Source: Flavobacteriia bacterium (lineage in GTDB: Bacteria; Bacteroidota; Bacteroidia; Flavobacteriales_D; Crocinitomicaceae). Taken from it: 9,209 bases of DNA. The number at the start of each line of letters is the position of its first letter. The stretch's first letter is position 1. The notes below the pieces were generated by a model. It was given only the letters and a program-made list of their open reading frames with translations, was not told where the DNA came from and ran no database searches. The stretch spans positions 1 to 9,209 of the forward strand of contig RFSL01000027.1 of NCBI GenBank assembly GCA_009923965.1. Direction: 5' to 3'. The translations under genes and the position numbers were made by a program. Positions 6,029 to 9,209 of this stretch are shown here, piece by piece.

Positions 6029-7522
6029 TTATTTTATGCGTAATCGCTGACCAACTGTTATACGGTTTATGTTTATTCCAGGATTTAAATTTTGCAATTG
6101 TCCTTGAGTTAAGTTGTGTTTTTGAGCAACTCTAGAAAATGAATCGCCACTTTTTACTTCATAGTATTTTTTAACAGGTTTAGGTACTACAGGAACTGCT
6201 ACTACAACTTTCTCTAAGCTATAAAGTTTTAACTTTTGTCCTATGTAAATATTTGTTGTTCTTAAAGCATTCCATTCCATTAATTGCTCAATGGAAACAT
6301 TGTATTTCAATGAAATATTTTTAAGATTCTCGCCAGATTGTACTTTATGATACTTTAGGTTTTCTTTATTTATTAAAGTGTCTTGAAGAGGTAATGTTTC
6401 TTTTACCTGAATTGTATCATTTGAAGCTTCTATTGGTAAAGGCGCAACAATTACTGGATCATATATAGATTTTTCTAGAATATAGAGAGAATCTTCCATA
6501 CTCACTAAAAGGGTGATTTTCTCCATGGGCCCTGTAATGCAACGAGCAGGAGTCGTTTTTGGTATAAACGTTGATTTATAAACTGGATTCAATGTCTTTA
6601 TTTCTTCTAAGTCCCATATAACTAATTGTGAAATTGTATTCATATGTGCACCATTTTTTAAACACATTGTATCTAATTGTGCATTGTGTATCTTGGCTTC
6701 CATTGGAATAATATTGTGTTCAGCATGGAAGGTCATAAGATATGCGGCGGCGATAAAATTAGGGACATATCCTTGCGTTTCTGTGGGAAGAAAAGGGCGA
6801 ACTTCCCAATAAGTTTTTTTATCCCCTGATCGCCTTATCGCCTTATTCACATTTCCTGGTCCAGCATTGTAAGCAGCAAGTGCTAAATTCCAATCACCAT
6901 AAATTCCATATAACTGCTTTAAATAACGACAAGCCGCATCTGTTGCCTTATCAGGATCCATTCTATCATCAATATATGAATTTTCTTCAAGTCCAAAATA
7001 TAAACCTGTTTTATACATAAATTGCCACAAACCTAGAGCTCCAGCTCTTGATTTTACTTGTGGTCGCAAACCACTTTCAATAACAGAAAGAAAGCGAAGT
7101 TCGATTGGTAAACCATATTCAGCAAGTTTGTCTCTAAACATATCAAAATACAATGCCGAACGACCTAATGCAACCCGAATAAATCCTCTTCTTTGTGACG
7201 CAAAAAAACGGATTGTTGATAGTGTTGCAGCATTACAATCCATATGGAAAGGGCTCATTGAACTCATTTTTTCTAAGCGCGAGCAATAAATCTCGTCAGA
7301 AAAAGTAGGCGCTTGATTTGGTTCATACTTCAGTGCATTTATAATAGAATCATAAGACAAATCAGCTGCATAATCTGCATAGAATAAATTTAAACTTTGT
7401 TGAACAGTATTTACAAAAGCATTGGGATTTAATGAATCTGATGGTTTTATAAGGTGTGAAGGTCTTTGACCAAAAAAGAAAAAGGTATTAATAATAAGAA
7501 GTAAAGAAAGTAATTGATTCAT
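6029..7522 (-). CDS. MltD-like membrane-bound lytic murein transglycosylase with two LysM domains
   Basis: A 497-residue exported peptidoglycan-cleaving enzyme. It cuts the MurNAc-GlcNAc bond, forming 1,6-anhydro-MurNAc. A signal peptide occupies about residues 1-19 (hydrophobic LLSLLLIINTFFFFG). I see no lipobox cysteine, unlike E. coli MltD, so it may be secreted rather than lipidated. The SLT domain spans about 125-270: catalytic E149 in VIESGL, the GALGLWQFM motif (161-169) and AAYNAGPGNV (216-225). A linker of about 115 residues, with cysteines C287 and C328, leads to two LysM peptidoglycan-binding domains at about 390-433 and 452-497, each opening with VxSG(E/D) and ending GQ(K/R)L. The ATG abuts the gatA stop codon (TAAATG), so translation is probably coupled. 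Family assignment is secure; its specific role in division or growth is not visible. Confidence 0.93.
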   Translation of the reverse strand: MNQLLSLLLIINTFFFFGQRPSHLIKPSDSLNPNAFVNTVQQSLNLFYADYAADLSYDSIINALKYEPNQAPTFSDEIYCSRLEKMSSMSPFHMDCNAATLSTIRFFASQRRGFIRVALGRSALYFDMFRDKLAEYGLPIELRFLSVIESGLRPQVKSRAGALGLWQFMYKTGLYFGLEENSYIDDRMDPDKATDAACRYLKQLYGIYGDWNLALAAYNAGPGNVNKAIRRSGDKKTYWEVRPFLPTETQGYVPNFIAAAYLMTFHAEHNIIPMEAKIHNAQLDTMCLKNGAHMNTISQLVIWDLEEIKTLNPVYKSTFIPKTTPARCITGPMEKITLLVSMEDSLYILEKSIYDPVIVAPLPIEASNDTIQVKETLPLQDTLINKENLKYHKVQSGENLKNISLKYNVSIEQLMEWNALRTTNIYIGQKLKLYSLEKVVVAVPVVPKPVKKYYEVKSGDSFSRVAQKHNLTQGQLQNLNPGININRITVGQRLRIK

Positions 7523-8926
7523 TTATAAGTCCTCCAAAATATTAGCAAATTGAAACATTGAAGCTTCATCAAAAGTATTCGACATTATTTGTATTCCAAA
7601 CGGCAAACCATTTGAATGATTCCCTAGAGGCAAGCTCAAAGAAGGGTTTCCTGTAAGATTAGCATGAACGGTGAAGATATCTTGAAGATACATTTGAATG
7701 GGGTCTTTTATTGCATTTTTTTCAAATGCAGTGCCAGGTGTTGAAGGCATTAAAAGAATATCTGTTTTCTGGAACATCTGCTCCGTTTGATTTTTAAGAA
7801 CACGTCGGACTTTTTGGGCTTGTGTGTAATAGGCATCATAATATCCCTGAGAGAGTACAAAAGTACCGGCCATTATACGGCGCTTCACTTCCATTCCAAA
7901 ACCCTCAGACCTTGATTTGATATAGGTTTCTTCTACTCCTTTTGCTTCGGAACTACGATAACCAAAATGAACACCATCAAAACGAGATAAATTTGATGAT
8001 GCTTCAGCGGTTGTGAGGACATAATAAGTAGGAACTAAATATTCTATAAATGGGAAGCTCAAGTCAATGATTTCATGTCCTTTAAGCTTTAAATCCTGAA
8101 TAATTTTATGAAGATGTGAGCGAATTTCTTCATCCAAACCAGAATGATCAAAGCATTCTTTAATAATACCAATTCGATATTTCTTTGAAGAATCTGCATC
8201 CTCAAATTTTAATTCTTTTGTTGAACTTGTTGCATCAAATTCATCAGTTCCAGCCATAATTGAAAGAAGTAATTGCGCATCTTCAACACAATTTGTAAAT
8301 GTTCCAATCTGATCGAAAGAGGAAGCATAGGCAATTAATCCGTAGCGACTAATACGACCATAAGTCGGCTTCATTCCATATGTTCCTGTCCAAGATGCTG
8401 GTTGTCGTACAGAACCACCCGTATCACTTCCTAGCGAAACAGTACATAAACCTGCAGAAACTGCAACGGCTGAGCCACCAGAAGATCCACCAGGGACATA
8501 ATTCTTTTTAAGATTATTTTCAACTGGACCAAAGGCAGAATTTTCATTTGAACTTCCCATGGCAAATTCATCACAATTTAATCGTCCAATTACAATAGCA
8601 TCTTCATCTAATAAGCGCTGTAGGGCAGTTGCAGTATAAATTGATTCGAAGCCTTCTAATATTTTTGATGCTGCTGAAACCTTATGATTTTTGTAACAAA
8701 TATTGTCTTTGATTCCAATAATTACTCCAGCAAGTTTCCCTGCAGTACCATTTTTTATTTTCTCGTCAACACTTAAAGCTGCTGCAATTGCAGAGTCTTC
8801 AAAGACTTCTAAGAAAGCATTTAAATGTAAATTCTGACTGATTTTTTCGATGTAAAATTTCGTAAGAGATAAAACAGTATCTCCGGAAAGTAAACCCTCC
8901 TTAACTTCTGTTATCGTACGGTACAT
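7523..8926 (-). CDS. gatA: Asp-tRNA(Asn)/Glu-tRNA(Gln) amidotransferase subunit A
   Basis: Amidase-signature subunit of the GatCAB complex. It releases ammonia from glutamine for conversion of Glu-tRNA(Gln), and often Asp-tRNA(Asn), to the amidated form in the cytoplasm. The 467 residues are near full family length. The Ser-cisSer-Lys triad is K73 (GIKDN), S148 (GGSSGGSA) and S172 (GSDTGGSVRQP). The spacings of 75 and 24 residues equal those in characterised GatA enzymes. The downstream TYGRISRYGLIAYASSFDQIG and C-terminal GNPSLSLPLG segments are also typical of GatA rather than of general amidases. It starts 5 nt after tatA and its stop touches the next ATG. gatB and gatC are not in the window, so the complex must be encoded at separate loci. 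Its presence in an envelope operon is unexplained. Confidence 0.95.
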   Translation of the reverse strand: MYRTITEVKEGLLSGDTVLSLTKFYIEKISQNLHLNAFLEVFEDSAIAAALSVDEKIKNGTAGKLAGVIIGIKDNICYKNHKVSAASKILEGFESIYTATALQRLLDEDAIVIGRLNCDEFAMGSSNENSAFGPVENNLKKNYVPGGSSGGSAVAVSAGLCTVSLGSDTGGSVRQPASWTGTYGMKPTYGRISRYGLIAYASSFDQIGTFTNCVEDAQLLLSIMAGTDEFDATSSTKELKFEDADSSKKYRIGIIKECFDHSGLDEEIRSHLHKIIQDLKLKGHEIIDLSFPFIEYLVPTYYVLTTAEASSNLSRFDGVHFGYRSSEAKGVEETYIKSRSEGFGMEVKRRIMAGTFVLSQGYYDAYYTQAQKVRRVLKNQTEQMFQKTDILLMPSTPGTAFEKNAIKDPIQMYLQDIFTVHANLTGNPSLSLPLGNHSNGLPFGIQIMSNTFDEASMFQFANILEDL

Positions 8927-8931
8927 TCTAA

Positions 8932-9123
8932 TTATTTATTCTCTAGCTTATCTTCACTCTCAGGATTTGCGTCTTCTCCTTTAGATGCGTCTTTAAATTC
9001 TTTTACTCCTTTACCTAAACCGCGCATTAATTCCGGAATTTTCTTTCCTCCAAAAAACAGTAATACGATTACAAGAACAATTACCAATATTTGGCCTCCG
9101 CCAACAACTCCTAAAATAAACAT
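8932..9123 (-). CDS. tatA: Twin-arginine translocase subunit TatA/TatE
   Basis: A 63-residue pore-forming subunit of the Tat system, which moves folded proteins with twin-arginine signal peptides across the inner membrane. It has one N-terminal membrane helix (about 10-24, QILVIVLVIVLLFFG), the conserved FGGKKIPEL hinge, an amphipathic helix (MRGLGKGVKEFKDA, 33-46) and a short acidic tail. This is the normal compact Bacteroidota form. A TatB is unlikely given the length, and TatC is not in the window. It is the first gene of the operon, with a promoter match about 20 nt upstream. The start is set by the usual position of the membrane helix close to the N-terminus. Confidence 0.94.
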   Translation of the reverse strand: MFILGVVGGGQILVIVLVIVLLFFGGKKIPELMRGLGKGVKEFKDASKGEDANPESEDKLENK

Positions 9124-9144
9124 ATTTCTCTATTTTTAATAGTT

Positions 9145-9177
9145 CAAAAATACAAATAAAATCTATAGCCCCTCAAA
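9145..9177 (-). promoter_or_regulatory. Predicted operon promoter upstream of tatA (Bacteroidota type)
   Basis: On the minus strand, TATTTTTG (9152-9145) fits TAnnTTTG exactly. TTTG (9177-9174) lies 21 nt upstream, an ideal spacing for the -33 element. The start of transcription would be near 9139, leaving a leader of about 15 bases before the tatA ATG at 9123. This is the only promoter-like site I find that could drive the seven-gene operon. Remaining bases to 9209 show no gene. Confidence 0.65.
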
Positions 9178-9209
9178 AATTGGAAGAATTATAACTTTCT
9201 TGCTACTTC

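Larger units (their letters stand above)
2407..9123 (-). other. Predicted seven-gene envelope operon, tatA to UbiA-like protein
   Basis: Seven minus-strand genes follow each other without room for promoters or terminators. The junctions are: tatA-gatA 5 nt, gatA-lytic transglycosylase 0 nt (TAAATG), transglycosylase-DUF4837 9 nt, DUF4837-GT2 14 nt, GT2-GT9 4 nt, and GT9-UbiA-like a 14-nt overlap. A promoter match lies just upstream of tatA. Co-transcription is inferred from spacing; internal promoters inside genes cannot be excluded. Confidence 0.75.

Noticed and set aside
1..9209. CRISPR arrays, tRNA/rRNA genes, insertion sequences, phage or defence genes
   Set aside because: Gaps between genes are all short (the longest is about 120 nt), no spaced repeats or transposase motifs are visible, and every coding region fits housekeeping, envelope or regulatory families.

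Overview
The window is an A+T-rich stretch of a Bacteroidota chromosome, most likely from the Flavobacteriia. The evidence is family-level: a leucyl-tRNA synthetase with the long insertion typical of this phylum, a DUF4837 lipoprotein, a UbiA-like membrane protein of a type common in Flavobacteriia, gene starts without clear Shine-Dalgarno sequences, and two upstream sites matching the Bacteroidota promoter (TTTG, then TAnnTTTG). The genus cannot be fixed from the sequence.

Layout. Left (1-1133, minus): the N-terminal 377 codons of leuS, running off the left edge, with its own promoter just upstream. Centre-left (1142-2322, plus): the C-terminal ATP-binding part of a sensor histidine kinase, lacking its front end and with a damaged nucleotide-binding box. 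It is joined by a TGATG stop/start overlap to a full-length NarL-type response regulator, and a strong intrinsic terminator follows at 2329-2369. Right (2407-9123, minus): seven genes packed as one apparent operon, read right to left: tatA, gatA, an MltD-like lytic transglycosylase, a DUF4837 lipoprotein, a family 2 glycosyltransferase, a family 9 glycosyltransferase and a UbiA-like membrane protein. Junctions range from a 14-nt overlap to 14-nt gaps, and a good promoter candidate lies just upstream of tatA.

How they fit together. The operon is mainly a cell-envelope set: Tat export, peptidoglycan cleavage, a lipoprotein, and two glycosyltransferases plus an integral membrane protein that could act together on a lipopolysaccharide core or another glycolipid. 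GatA (tRNA-dependent amidation) is the housekeeping outlier. The kinase/regulator pair looks like the remains of a two-component operon whose regulator is intact but whose kinase is not.

No CRISPR array, tRNA, rRNA, insertion sequence or phage gene is visible. I see no convincing wholly new system. The most unusual items are the beheaded kinase beside an intact regulator, and the UbiA-like protein that keeps only one of the two aspartate motifs.
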